Source of the DNA: Clostridiaceae bacterium AM27-36LB
Lineage (GTDB): Bacteria; Bacillota; Clostridia; Lachnospirales; Lachnospiraceae
NCBI GenBank assembly: GCA_003480725.1
Contig: QUJQ01000006.1
Coordinates: 203,372-259,100 of the forward strand
Length of the DNA stretch: 55,729 nucleotides
Direction of reading: 5' to 3'
Positions 9,363-18,643 of the stretch are shown here, piece after piece (position 1 is the first letter of the stretch; every line of letters begins with the position of its first letter). The notes beneath the pieces are model-generated. The model saw only the letters and a program-made list of their open reading frames with translations. It did not search any database and was not told the origin of the DNA. The position numbers were made by a program, and so were the translations under genes.

Positions 9363-10568
9363 CTAATGCTCCCTATATACTAGTTCATTAAACTTGTCAA
9401 ATAAATTTTTTGCCACTACCTTTTGATTAAAATTTTTATAAACAAATTCTCTTCCATTAATTCCAATTTTTCTTGTTTCTTCAACATGCGCTTGACAATA
9501 CTTAATCTTATCAATTAAATCTTCTAAAGTTCCATCATATGTAATATAATCAATTCCAGGTTTTAATCCTAATTTACGATAATAACTAGTATCCAAACCT
9601 ATATATGCTGTTCCACATGCCATTCCTTCAACAAATCCAATTCCCGGCATTCCAACAACTTCTTCAGGACACACAAAACATAAATACTCATTAAACTTAT
9701 TGACCATATCAAAAGATGTGTATTTCGACTGCCTCCAAGGTTTATATTTGTTTACCATTTTTTTATATATCCGAATAAATATATTATCATCTTCTGAAAT
9801 TTCCAATTTATCTTCATATATATATGAAATATACGAATCTATATACTCTGAATATTTCTCAGCTTCCTCATATATTGTTTTTCTCATCAGCTGTATCCAC
9901 TCTGTATGAAACATGTCTCTATATAGTTTATAACCTGCATTCCCTTTACAAGTAGACAATGTTCCTATTGCCATCGCCTTATTTTTTCTTTCTTTTTGTT
10001 TATCAACAAATCTATTTGCATATATATACGGACATACTATATTCTTTTCAGGTCTAATTTTAATGTATGTATTTACAAATGGATTGTCACTTAAATCTAT
10101 CTCATTAACAAATCCTTTAATTCCTATTTTTTCCAGATCAACAGGCTCGTTTATTTCTACAAAATGATTTCCCATCATAATCTTTTGAGCATTTAACCCA
10201 GCAATTATATCTCTTTGGTATTTTTTATAGAAGTATCCTATCACAATATCATCTGATCGAATATCCTCTTTTTTAGTTATGATTTTTATATTCGACGCAG
10301 GTGCAAAACAATGCTTCATAACGTAATTTGCTTCCCATCTTGCTATTTTCTTTTCTTTATCATATTTTAAAATTCTAGACACTCTAGCTATAGAAGGAAT
10401 TGTTGTTTCTTTCCCTGTAATATAATTACAAACTTCAATTCCTTCTTTCATTGCATAATCAATTATAAATTTATGCTTATATGTTGCCACCTTATTTTTT
10501 GATTTTATTTGTATATATGGTCTTACTAAAAAATTGATACAATGTAAATCAATAAATACTATACGCAT
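9363..10568 (-). CDS. Glycosyltransferase, GT-B fold, of the EPS cluster
   Basis: 401 residues from ATG 10568, preceded by AAGAGG. The C-terminal part has the GT4/GT1-like donor region, PGIGFVEGMACGTAYIGLDTS, with the Glu-x7-type motif, and the KIGINGREFVYKNFN tail seen in family 4 enzymes. The N-terminal acceptor domain is divergent. It presumably adds one sugar of the lipid-linked repeat unit. It is the first gene after the IS66 remnant, so the insertion separates it from the upstream EPS operon promoter. Confidence 0.75.
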   Translation of the reverse strand: MRIVFIDLHCINFLVRPYIQIKSKNKVATYKHKFIIDYAMKEGIEVCNYITGKETTIPSIARVSRILKYDKEKKIARWEANYVMKHCFAPASNIKIITKKEDIRSDDIVIGYFYKKYQRDIIAGLNAQKIMMGNHFVEINEPVDLEKIGIKGFVNEIDLSDNPFVNTYIKIRPEKNIVCPYIYANRFVDKQKERKNKAMAIGTLSTCKGNAGYKLYRDMFHTEWIQLMRKTIYEEAEKYSEYIDSYISYIYEDKLEISEDDNIFIRIYKKMVNKYKPWRQSKYTSFDMVNKFNEYLCFVCPEEVVGMPGIGFVEGMACGTAYIGLDTSYYRKLGLKPGIDYITYDGTLEDLIDKIKYCQAHVEETRKIGINGREFVYKNFNQKVVAKNLFDKFNELVYREH

Positions 10569-10739
10569 CTTAAAACCTCTTCTCATTTAAATTAATAGTA
10601 CATCCTCAATAATCAGTACCTGTTTATTTTACCACATTTCTGAGATAATTGCTCCCATCAACATATCTAAACATGCTTTCGTACAATTCGCTCGATTTGT
10701 ACGAATCGTGTCACTCTATCCAGGAGGATTATCTTATGA

Positions 10740-11120
10740 ATGCAAAACAAACTTCATCAGGTCCGTCTTCAAGAATGGGCTGGCCGCTTTGCGGAACAGA
10801 AAACCAGCGGACTGACTGTCCGGCAATGGTATGAAGTGAATCATTTTTCCTTTCACACCTACGACTATTGGAAACATCTTCTCAAAGAAGAAGTTGTCGA
10901 ACAGGCTCTTCCCGATATCGTTCCAATTGCCGTCCCTACAGTTCCAGATTCTAATTCTTCGCTCGAAGTAACTGGAGTTAGCTCAATTCGCTCGAATTGC
11001 ACGATTCGCTCGAATCAATCCACTATAGAGTTTCGCATCAATGGATTCTGCATTGAGATTGATACCTCTGTCTCTACGGAGTTTCTTTCAAAACTTCTCA
11101 AGGCGGTGCACTATGCTTAA
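10740..11120 (+). CDS. IS66 family accessory protein (orf1, TnpA-like)
   Basis: 126 residues. VRLQEWAGRFAEQKTSGLTVRQWYEVNHFSFHTYDYW matches the helix-turn-helix-like start of IS66 orf1 proteins. The ribosome site CAGGAGG fits better with the ATG at 10736, but that frame soon leaves the conserved sequence, so a frameshift probably lies just inside the gene. A direct repeat (ATTCGCTCGAAT-like) occurs near 10985-11016. The last four codons overlap the start of orf2. Confidence 0.8.
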   Translation: MQNKLHQVRLQEWAGRFAEQKTSGLTVRQWYEVNHFSFHTYDYWKHLLKEEVVEQALPDIVPIAVPTVPDSNSSLEVTGVSSIRSNCTIRSNQSTIEFRINGFCIEIDTSVSTEFLSKLLKAVHYA

Positions 11121-11472
11121 AGATGCTGACCCTGCCTATTTTGCTAGTATCTACATTGTCTGTGGCTACACAGATCTCCGATATGGCATTGATTCACTTG
11201 CTGCCATCATTGAACGTAAATACCGTATGAACCTGTTTGTTCCTAACACCCTCTTTCTTTTCTGCGGAAGGTCTGCCTCGAAGATCAAAGGGCTTCTGTG
11301 GGAAGGTGATGGCTTTCTGCTTCTTTACAAACACGTGGAATCCGGACATTTCACATGGCCGCGGTCATCTGCTGATCTCAAATCCATGTCTGCAGAACAG
11401 TTTCACTGGCTGATGCAGGGCTTTGCAATCGAACCTGTCATTCATGATGTCACACCACAAAGTTCCAGTTAA
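11113..11472 (+). CDS. tnpB: IS66 family protein TnpB (orf2)
   Basis: 119 residues from the ATG at 11113, which overlaps the orf1 stop. The conserved core is present: IYIVCGYTDLRYGIDSLAAII, LFLFCGRSASKIKGLLWEGDGFLLLYK, and SAEQFHWLMQGF. Usual length for the family and apparently intact. TnpB of IS66 is needed for transposition but has no known catalytic domain; it is unrelated to the IS605 TnpB nuclease. Confidence 0.93.
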   Translation: MLKDADPAYFASIYIVCGYTDLRYGIDSLAAIIERKYRMNLFVPNTLFLFCGRSASKIKGLLWEGDGFLLLYKHVESGHFTWPRSSADLKSMSAEQFHWLMQGFAIEPVIHDVTPQSSS

Positions 11473-11757
11473 ACGCTGTTTTTCTTTGTGCAATACAGAG
11501 AACTTTTTTCCTGTTTTGTTTTCAGAACGGTTCTCTTTGGGCTATGCACAGCTTCCGAAGACCTTCTAACTATGTTTATAAGGTCTCCAAAGCTCTGCAC
11601 AGCACTTCCTTTTTCTATTTTCATTTTTCTTTTTTTATCTTGAAATTCCAATCTATCAGCCTTTCATCCATTGTCATTTTTACCTGTTACTATTTTCCCC
11701 GAATTGTTCTTTTTCTCCTGATTCTGGTATAATGGTTCCAGTTAGGAGGCATGAATC
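11473..11757. other. Gap between IS66 orf2 and the transposase gene, with a promoter-like TATAAT
   Basis: 285 nt, longer than the usual spacing in IS66 elements. No gene is supported here. TTGTTC and TATAAT (about 11704-11733, 18-nt spacer) form a possible promoter and TTAGGAGG provides a ribosome site for the transposase ORF at 11758. Confidence 0.4.
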
Positions 11758-12855
11758 ATGATTCAGTTATCAGATGAACAATTACATAACCTTGGCAAAG
11801 AAGCTCTCATTATTATTGTCTCTTCCTTGCAGGATCAGCTTCATTCACTGCAGTCACAGCTGGATCATGCCAATGCACAGCTTTCTGATACGAATCGTCA
11901 GATCGAACTTCTCACAGAACAGATCCGCATTATGAATCAACGCCATTTCGGTCGCAAATCAGAAGCAAATCTTTCTGAAATCGATGGTCAGATTCCTCTT
12001 TTTGATTCTTTCAATGAGGTAGAATACTTAAACCAGAATTCTGCGAAAGAACCGGAGATTGAGGAAATCGCCATCTCTTCCTATCATCGTTCCAAGGCGA
12101 AAGGAAAACAGGAAGCAGATCTTGGGGCTTCCTGCCCGTATTATCGAACACAGACTGTCTGATGAGGAGTTAGCCATCAAGTTTCCCAATGGTTATAAAG
12201 AGCTTCCACTATAAATGGCAAATACACTAATGCCCTGCCATTAGAACGGCAGGCAAAAACTTATAAGATGAACGGCATCAATCTTGCGACGAATACCATG
12301 GCAAACTGGGTGATCAGAAGTGCTGATATGTATCTTTCCCTCATCTATGATCGCATGCATGAACTGATCTATGACAGTAAAGTCATCCATGCCGATGAGA
12401 CTCCGGTAAAGGTCATGCGTATCGACAATTCTTTTGATGATCTGCCTATATCTGATTGCAAGAAGCAGCGTCAGCTTGTCCTCTCTGAGAAAGTTGATGC
12501 TTATTTCGCATGGGTAAAACAGCAATATATCTAGGTAACCAAAAACTGCTCAATCGGCAAAGCTCTCGCATACAGTAGCAATCATAAAAAATATTGCATA
12601 TCTTTCTCAGCAACGGCAACATTCCTATGAACAATAACTACGCCAAGCAGGGAATCCGTCCATTTACTCTTGATCGGAAATTTTTGTTCTGATTGAATCT
12701 TCCAATGGAGCAAAATCCAGTGCTGTTCTGTGCAGTCTGGTCAAAACGGCAAAAGCAAATGGACTGAATACCTTTGACTACTTCAGTCTGCTTCTCACTG
12801 AGATTCCACAGCATATAGATGAAAGTAACCTCCGCTTCCTTGACGATCTTCTTCC
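11758..12855 (+). pseudogene. tnpC: IS66 transposase (TnpC, DDE), frameshifted and internally deleted
   Basis: The N-terminal part (11758-12162) has the coiled region and RHFGRKSE motif of IS66 transposases, then shifts frame near 12120 (LPARIIEHRLSDEELA continues in the next frame). The zinc-binding region and part of the catalytic domain are missing; KVIHADETPVKVM near 12390 carries one DDE Asp. The C-terminal region (about 12535-12855) can be followed in pieces, ending at a DLLPY-like tail. Several stops and deletions make it inactive. Confidence 0.9.
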
Positions 12856-13419
12856 CTATTTTACAATTTTTGCTGGAACACCTCCTGCTATTGCATAGGC
12901 TGGAACATCTTTTGTAACAACTGCATTCGCCCCTATGATTGCTCCATCTCCTATAGAGACATTAGGCATGACACAAACATTTCTTCCTATCCAGACATTT
13001 TTACCAATTTCAACTTTTCCTTTAACATACAATGATCTCTTTGCTGGTGGTATATCTAATTCTTCTAAATTTCCAGATCCATGAAAGTTATCAGTAATAA
13101 ATACATTATTTCCCAGTAATACGCCATCCCCAATTCGAATACTTAACGCAGCCGAAAATTGGCAGTCATCCATAATAGATACATCATCTCCAATTACAAT
13201 TTCTGCATTTCCATCCAGTTCTGTTCCATTATATGCATTCCAAACTTCCAAAGTCAAATTTTTTCCAGCAGAAAAATTGTTACCTATAGATATCTGTCCA
13301 GGATTCTTTAAAATTAAGTCATATCCAACTCGACAATGCGCACCATATTTTCTTAATTTTTTTCTTTTCAATAGCCAGCCAATTTTACTTTTAAGTTTAT
13401 TAATGCCTGAATTATTCAT
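12856..13419 (-). CDS. Left-handed beta-helix O-acetyltransferase (WcaF/CatB-type)
   Basis: 187 residues from ATG 13419 (GGAG 7 nt upstream, overlapping the WbsX stop). Hexapeptide repeats run through the whole length, with the active-site region TDNFHGSGN (catalytic His) and the typical end [13 protein letters not shown]...[25 protein letters not shown]. Likely acetylates a sugar of the repeat unit using acetyl-CoA. The IS66 remnant begins exactly at the stop codon, so the original C-terminus may have been longer and the TAG may be derived from insertion-sequence DNA. Confidence 0.85.
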   Translation of the reverse strand: MNNSGINKLKSKIGWLLKRKKLRKYGAHCRVGYDLILKNPGQISIGNNFSAGKNLTLEVWNAYNGTELDGNAEIVIGDDVSIMDDCQFSAALSIRIGDGVLLGNNVFITDNFHGSGNLEELDIPPAKRSLYVKGKVEIGKNVWIGRNVCVMPNVSIGDGAIIGANAVVTKDVPAYAIAGGVPAKIVK

Positions 13420-14524
13420 TAAACTCTCCACTTTCTCGTAACGCATCTCTCAATGCTTCAAGATATCCATATCCATATTTTTCATCAGGTTCTAAATAAC
13501 CGGACTCTGCCCATTCATTCCACGCAAATATAAATATATAGTTTTTTTTGTAATTATATTTTGCATTATTAATCTGTTTCGACATATAATATTTAAATTT
13601 CTCAGGAGAAGCTCCATCAATCACATATCCTCGTTCTCCTTTTCTTGCTGTATTATCCCAATCAACAAACGCACCTGGAACTTGCTTATCATTCTGTACT
13701 GAAATACTTAAGATTCTATTCCACATATCATCATAACTATATCTTGGCAGCTTTTTAACTTTCATTCCCTCAAGATCCATATGGAATACCGTTGCTGCCA
13801 TTTTCTTTATCAAATTTTTTATTGATTTCAAAACAGGATTTCGAGTTTTTGTCATCTCAATATATGCATTTGTAGGTTGATACTCAATATGCATATCAAA
13901 AGGAGAATGTGTATCATTTTGAGGTTTTAATTGAGCCGCAAAATATAGTCCTTTTAAGCCTTCTTCTTTTGAACGCTTATCCCAATAGCTAAGCATATCT
14001 GAAATATGAGGAAAAAGATCTGGTTTGTATATTACTAAAAGTGGTTTCCCATCCTCTTTAATATATCTTTCATCTTTAAAAAAAGGCAAAAAATATTGGA
14101 AATGTTCTTCCCATTTTTGTTCTGTTCCTTCTGTCTGTCCAATCAATATTTGTGGTTTTTGCGCCGCCCATCCATTTGTCCAGTTCTCATTCGCCCAGCA
14201 CAAACAAAAGGGTAAATCTAATTCCTTATTTTTCAAATAATTATCAACCGGCTTTTCAAGTAACATTTTTCCATCAAACCAATAATGATAAAAGCAAAAT
14301 CCATACAAACCATATTTTTTTGCCAGCTTAACTTGCCATTTCATAGTATCTACATCCAGCAAATTGTAATAATTTTCATTTAACGGGACTCTTGGCTGAT
14401 AATGTCCTTTATATAATGGTTTTGCTTTCTTAACATTTACCCACTCGGTGAATCCTTTTCCCCACCATTCATCATTTTCTGGAATTGTATGAAATTGTGG
14501 GAGATAAAAAGCTATCGTTTTCAT
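13412..14524 (-). CDS. WbsX-like protein (GH99-like glycan-processing family)
   Basis: 370 residues. The start [26 protein letters not shown] and the [14 protein letters not shown] and [19 protein letters not shown] motifs are diagnostic of the WbsX / glycoside-hydrolase-99-like family found in O-antigen and capsule loci. Its precise reaction is not settled; proposed roles are glycosyl transfer or trimming. Overlaps Wzy by 4 nt and the acetyltransferase by 8 nt, so translation is probably coupled. Confidence 0.88.
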   Translation of the reverse strand: MKTIAFYLPQFHTIPENDEWWGKGFTEWVNVKKAKPLYKGHYQPRVPLNENYYNLLDVDTMKWQVKLAKKYGLYGFCFYHYWFDGKMLLEKPVDNYLKNKELDLPFCLCWANENWTNGWAAQKPQILIGQTEGTEQKWEEHFQYFLPFFKDERYIKEDGKPLLVIYKPDLFPHISDMLSYWDKRSKEEGLKGLYFAAQLKPQNDTHSPFDMHIEYQPTNAYIEMTKTRNPVLKSIKNLIKKMAATVFHMDLEGMKVKKLPRYSYDDMWNRILSISVQNDKQVPGAFVDWDNTARKGERGYVIDGASPEKFKYYMSKQINNAKYNYKKNYIFIFAWNEWAESGYLEPDEKYGYGYLEALRDALRESGEFNE

Positions 14525-15711
14525 AATGATATTTCATTTCCTTTCCCAATATTTGCATCAATTTTAGATATATTTGCTAACAATAAATATATAAAAACTG
14601 TAAACAAGTGATTAATATTTGCAACATACGACTCAACAAAAGAAGAAATTATAAAGCAAATTATTATTGCAAATGCTATAATTTTTAACTTTTCATTGTG
14701 TAATTTTAAAGAAGTTTTAACGTAATTCCTAAAAATCAGGAAATAACCTATAAATCCAATCAATCCGTTTTTAATTAGCACATTAAAAATCACTAATTCT
14801 GTTGATCCATCCCATCCAATAATTGACCTAATATTTTCATCATATGACATATTTGAATTTCCATATGCAATCTTTAAATTACCAAACAACATATACTTCA
14901 TATTATCAGAAAACATATGTAAATAATTATATAAACCATTAAATCTAAAATGAAATGTCTCACTTTTGTTTCTCATTATTTGAAGTGCTGGGACCCCTGC
15001 TAAAACCAAGAAAACACAAACCAAAAAAAGTGTTACCATTTTTTTATGCTTCAATACTCTGATTTTATTAATATTTGATGTGACCAAAAACAAAAATAAT
15101 ATAATAAAACTACTTCTGGAGTTCGTCGACAAAATAAAAAGAAATACAACAAATAGGGCATACTTGCTTTTTGTTTCTCCTAATTTTAATTTCATATACT
15201 CTATTAAAAAAAGGGATAACAAAACGTATGACAAATAATTTCTATGTTCCAACCCAGCGTCAAATCCCCATTTAACAATAATTCCCTCTGATGCTCCAGT
15301 AATTATATTTATTCTGAAAATGAAACTTAAAATGGTAGATAAAACAAGTCCAGAAATAATTGCTTTTTCAATACCTAAATAGGTATCGAACTTATTAATA
15401 TACTTACATGGTATTATTGCTATAGATGCCAAAATAAACATCGAAATAATAGCATTAACTTTTTTTGAGACATCCATATTTTGAAGAATTAAACCAATTG
15501 AAAAGAAAAACATAACAATAATCAACAGAATTATTTTCTTTATGTCTTTCTTTCCAAAATGTCTCACGTATATTCCAAAAAGAATAAAAAATAGTCCAGT
15601 ATACTCTAAATAATTCTGTAGACCATTGTAAATAAAAAATTTACTCCAACTTAATGTTATAAAAAAGAAAGCTATAAATATAAAAATTTCTTTTTTAAAT
15701 TTCACTTTCAT
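14521..15711 (-). CDS. wzy: Wzy-type polysaccharide polymerase (O-antigen ligase-like membrane protein)
   Basis: 396 residues with about 10-12 transmembrane segments and a large loop in the second half; NSRSSFIILFLFL resembles the Wzy_C / O-antigen ligase core. It would polymerise lipid-linked repeat units outside the membrane. Assignment rests on topology plus context (Wzx, Wzz and a priming transferase in the same cluster), because sequence conservation is low in this family. Overlaps the GT4 gene by 4 nt. Confidence 0.8.
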   Translation of the reverse strand: MKVKFKKEIFIFIAFFFITLSWSKFFIYNGLQNYLEYTGLFFILFGIYVRHFGKKDIKKIILLIIVMFFFSIGLILQNMDVSKKVNAIISMFILASIAIIPCKYINKFDTYLGIEKAIISGLVLSTILSFIFRINIITGASEGIIVKWGFDAGLEHRNYLSYVLLSLFLIEYMKLKLGETKSKYALFVVFLFILSTNSRSSFIILFLFLVTSNINKIRVLKHKKMVTLFLVCVFLVLAGVPALQIMRNKSETFHFRFNGLYNYLHMFSDNMKYMLFGNLKIAYGNSNMSYDENIRSIIGWDGSTELVIFNVLIKNGLIGFIGYFLIFRNYVKTSLKLHNEKLKIIAFAIIICFIISSFVESYVANINHLFTVFIYLLLANISKIDANIGKGNEISL

Positions 15712-16910
15712 TTACAATTACCCATTACTTTTGAAGTAAGATACTTATTATAGTCGACTCCAATTTGGGTCCATTCATACTTATTTTCGAACAAACTTTT
15801 TGCATTATTTGCAATTTCACAAGCTTTTGTGCAATTTTGTACTGCTTCTATACACTTTTTCGCAAATTCTTCGTCTGTTTCTCCATAAAACACATGCTGT
15901 TCCGGCAAAAACTCTGTGCCTTCTATTCCATGTTTTGTAGATATAATTACTTTTCCATATGCAGCCGCTTCCAAAAGTTTTCCTTTTACACCTCCACCTG
16001 AAAGTAAGGGTAAGATCACATAATCAGCAAGATTATATACAGACTCTAAACTTTCATAATTTGGAATAACTCTTACATTTTTCTTTTTCAAGCACATGAT
16101 AGATTCAGAAGGATTGGCACCCGCAATCACAACATTAACATCGATCTGTTTCTCTATTCTTGGCAATACATCTTTACAAAACCATGTAATTGCCTCAACA
16201 TTTGTTGTAGCAATATTATCTAATCTTCCTACAAATAAAAATGTATTATGTTTTTTATCTTTGCATGCTTCCTGAGCAACTACTGCATTCGCCCCTAGTG
16301 GAAATACTTTTAAATCTGCAAAACAATCAGACCATTTTTTTCTAAATGCATTACAATCATCAATTGAAAAAAAAGTTATACTTTGGTATAAATTTGATAT
16401 GTATAATTTTTTTTCATAATTTTCCAAGCGATATGATTCCAAAAGATATGCCAACCTTTTTATGTATGGCAATGTTTTTATATAATACATATCTCTCATT
16501 CTTCTATATTCATTATTGTGTTGATTCAATGTACAATAGCACTTTAATTCTAACCCCAATAAATTTTTTGCCATATTAGGAAAATCAGTAATAACTATAT
16601 CAATTTTATTATTTCTAAAACACTCCATAATATCTTTTCTAATCTCAGGAAGTGTTCTACTTGCCACAGAATATGGTTCAATAATTGATTTTAAAATTTT
16701 TTTCAGTTTATTTTCGTTTCGATTATAGTAATGCACCTCATTGCAATATTTTTTCATTTCCTCTGAATTGTTTTTTTCAGCTTCATCATATGCTATAGAA
16801 AACAAAAAAATATTATTATATTTGCTCAGTTGCACAATTCTATTATATACACCATTTCTTCCACCTATAGGAGGATATGGTATTTCAGGTGTAAGCCAAA
16901 TAATATTCAT
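15708..16910 (-). CDS. Family-4-type glycosyltransferase
   Basis: 400 residues, two Rossmann-like domains. The N-terminus IIWLTPEIPYPPIGGRNGVYNRI is the acceptor-side glycine loop; FLFVGRLDNIATTNVEAI opens the donor domain; LLSGGGVKGKLLEAAAYGKVIISTKHGIEG contains the donor-binding Glu region. Similar to GT4 enzymes that show mannosyl or related transfer. The donor may be GDP-heptose made by genes upstream, but nothing here proves it. Confidence 0.85.
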   Translation of the reverse strand: MNIIWLTPEIPYPPIGGRNGVYNRIVQLSKYNNIFLFSIAYDEAEKNNSEEMKKYCNEVHYYNRNENKLKKILKSIIEPYSVASRTLPEIRKDIMECFRNNKIDIVITDFPNMAKNLLGLELKCYCTLNQHNNEYRRMRDMYYIKTLPYIKRLAYLLESYRLENYEKKLYISNLYQSITFFSIDDCNAFRKKWSDCFADLKVFPLGANAVVAQEACKDKKHNTFLFVGRLDNIATTNVEAITWFCKDVLPRIEKQIDVNVVIAGANPSESIMCLKKKNVRVIPNYESLESVYNLADYVILPLLSGGGVKGKLLEAAAYGKVIISTKHGIEGTEFLPEQHVFYGETDEEFAKKCIEAVQNCTKACEIANNAKSLFENKYEWTQIGVDYNKYLTSKVMGNCK

Positions 16911-16914
16911 TAAT

Positions 16915-17886
16915 TTATCCCTCTACCATTCGCCAATAATCCAACATATCTTTAATAGTCTTTTCCATTGAAATATCCTGTTTCCAACCAGTATCATGTT
17001 TTAATTTTCTTACATCACCAACAATAATTTTCTCATCTGTAGGTCTGATTAAAGATGTATCAACTTTTAACTTCAGCGTATGATTAATTTGCTTTTCAAT
17101 CAGAGATACTATATCCCTCATCTGATATATTTTTTCTGAAGAAATATTATAAACATCACCAGCAGTTCCTTTTTCCGCTAAAAGAATAAGTCCTTTCACC
17201 AAATCTCGTTGATCCATAATTGCACGCTTAGTTTCAAGGTTTCCAACTCTCAACTCATAAATGCCTGTTTTTTCTGCTATAACCGCTCTATGAGTAAAAT
17301 CAGAAGTAACATCATTTACTTTTCTTGTTCCTGTTGAATTAAAAATTCTGGCTCTTATACATCTAATATGGTCATTCATAAAATACTGAAAAGATATTAA
17401 ATCTTGTCCAACCTTACTAACTCCATATGGATGCAGCGGCTGAAGTTCTGCCGTTTCTTTAACATATACTTTATCACCTTCAAGTTTGTTAAGAGTTTCC
17501 CCGTATTCTGCACTTGAACATGCAACCACCACAATTGGATCATAATCTGGCTTTACATATTTTCTAGCCTTTTTTATTGCCTCATAGATATTAATAGTAC
17601 TGTTAATATTTACATCTATTGTTTCTGTTGGACTTACCCATGAAACCGTCGGATAACTTTGTGCTGCTAAATGATAAATTTGTTCTGGAAGATTATCCAT
17701 AATAATTTCATCTATCCCTTGTGCATATCTCATATCACATTGTATAAATTTTACAGGCACACTGATTTGCTCAATATTCTTTTTATTCTTATGCCAGATT
17801 CCTATCACATTATTTCCAGCCTCATAAAGCGACTCAACCATATGTGAGCCAACCATTCCGCCTGCACCAGTGACCAAAACATTCAT
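16915..17886 (-). CDS. NAD(P)-dependent SDR acting on a nucleotide sugar (GDP-mannose/heptose dehydratase-reductase superfamily)
   Basis: 323 residues from ATG 17886, preceded by GGAGG. MNVLVTGAGGMVGSHMVES is the Rossmann GxxGxxG; SSAEYG and HPYGVSKVGQD give the Ser and YxxxK catalytic residues; FNSTGTRKVND and VGNLETKRAIMDQRDLVKG resemble GDP-4-keto-6-deoxymannose reductases and GDP-mannose 4,6-dehydratases. The Asp/Glu pair of true 4,6-dehydratases (TDE, TSE) is not seen at SSAEYG, favouring a reductase, epimerase or dehydrogenase. Next to GDP-heptose genes it may modify GDP-D-glycero-D-manno-heptose (inference). Confidence 0.75.
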   Translation of the reverse strand: MNVLVTGAGGMVGSHMVESLYEAGNNVIGIWHKNKKNIEQISVPVKFIQCDMRYAQGIDEIIMDNLPEQIYHLAAQSYPTVSWVSPTETIDVNINSTINIYEAIKKARKYVKPDYDPIVVVACSSAEYGETLNKLEGDKVYVKETAELQPLHPYGVSKVGQDLISFQYFMNDHIRCIRARIFNSTGTRKVNDVTSDFTHRAVIAEKTGIYELRVGNLETKRAIMDQRDLVKGLILLAEKGTAGDVYNISSEKIYQMRDIVSLIEKQINHTLKLKVDTSLIRPTDEKIIVGDVRKLKHDTGWKQDISMEKTIKDMLDYWRMVEG

Positions 17887-17904
17887 ATCATAATCCTCCA
17901 AAAA

Positions 17905-18642
17905 TTATTTATACTTCTTTATTAATCTCAGAATCTTAATATCATCTATGAAATACCTTTTAAACATTCGCTTGGGTTCTTGTAAAAATCTGTAAAACCA
18001 TTCCAGACCATGTTCACTCATCCAATGTGGTGCTCTTTTTACGTTTCCAGCCAAGAAATCAACTGTAGCACCAGCACAAATAGATACTTTTGCATTATAT
18101 TTATTTATATTTTCATATATCCATTTTTCCTGCTTAGGGCATCCAAAACATGCAATCAATAAATCAGGTTTTACATTAGATATCATTTCATTGATTTTGT
18201 TTAGCTCATCATCATCTTTTTCAAACCCTAAAGGCGGTGCATAGGTTCCAACAATTCGAATACCTGGCATGCTCCTTTCAAGACGCCTCTTAGCTTGAAC
18301 CGCAATACCATCTTTTCCACCTATAATAAATACAGTATAATTCTTCTTAGCCGCCTCCTCAAACAAAAGTGGAACCAGATCAGAACCAGATATCTTAGCC
18401 TTTAATGGTTTTCCCTGCATCTTAGATATCCATACAAGTGGCATTCCATCAACGAGTACCATATCTGCACCATCAACAACCTTTTTGAGATATGAATCAT
18501 TTTCTATTTTCATAACAACATCAACATTGATTGCTACCACATAAGACCGCTTCCCAGACTCAATCATTTGTTCAATCTCATCTATTGTTTCTGACATAGT
18601 CAAATTATTGATATAGGTATTTAATAACGCCTGCTTCTCCAT
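17905..18642 (-). CDS. WecG/TagA/CpsF family glycosyltransferase
   Basis: 245 residues. Family signatures: YVVAINVDVVMK, VLVDGMPLVW, VFIIGGKDGIA, VGTYAPPLGF, LIACFGCPKQEKW, and RAPHWMSEHGLEWFYRFLQEPKR. Known members (WecG, TagA) add N-acetylmannosamine-type sugars to a polyprenyl-linked first sugar, so this enzyme is a good candidate for the second step after the priming transferase. Lies 1 nt downstream of the triple-fusion heptose protein. Confidence 0.92.
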   Translation of the reverse strand: MEKQALLNTYINNLTMSETIDEIEQMIESGKRSYVVAINVDVVMKIENDSYLKKVVDGADMVLVDGMPLVWISKMQGKPLKAKISGSDLVPLLFEEAAKKNYTVFIIGGKDGIAVQAKRRLERSMPGIRIVGTYAPPLGFEKDDDELNKINEMISNVKPDLLIACFGCPKQEKWIYENINKYNAKVSICAGATVDFLAGNVKRAPHWMSEHGLEWFYRFLQEPKRMFKRYFIDDIKILRLIKKYK

Positions 18643-18643
18643 C

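Larger units (their letters stand above)
10680..12855 (+). mobile_element. IS66-family element, degraded and lacking a recognisable right end
   Basis: Contains IS66 orf1, orf2 and a broken transposase gene on the plus strand, against the surrounding minus-strand EPS operon. A small palindrome (CGTACAA 10680-10686 / TTGTACG 10697-10703) precedes orf1. The right side merges directly into the 3' end of the acetyltransferase at about 12855 with no terminal repeat, so the tail has been lost by deletion. Ends are approximate. Confidence 0.85.
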
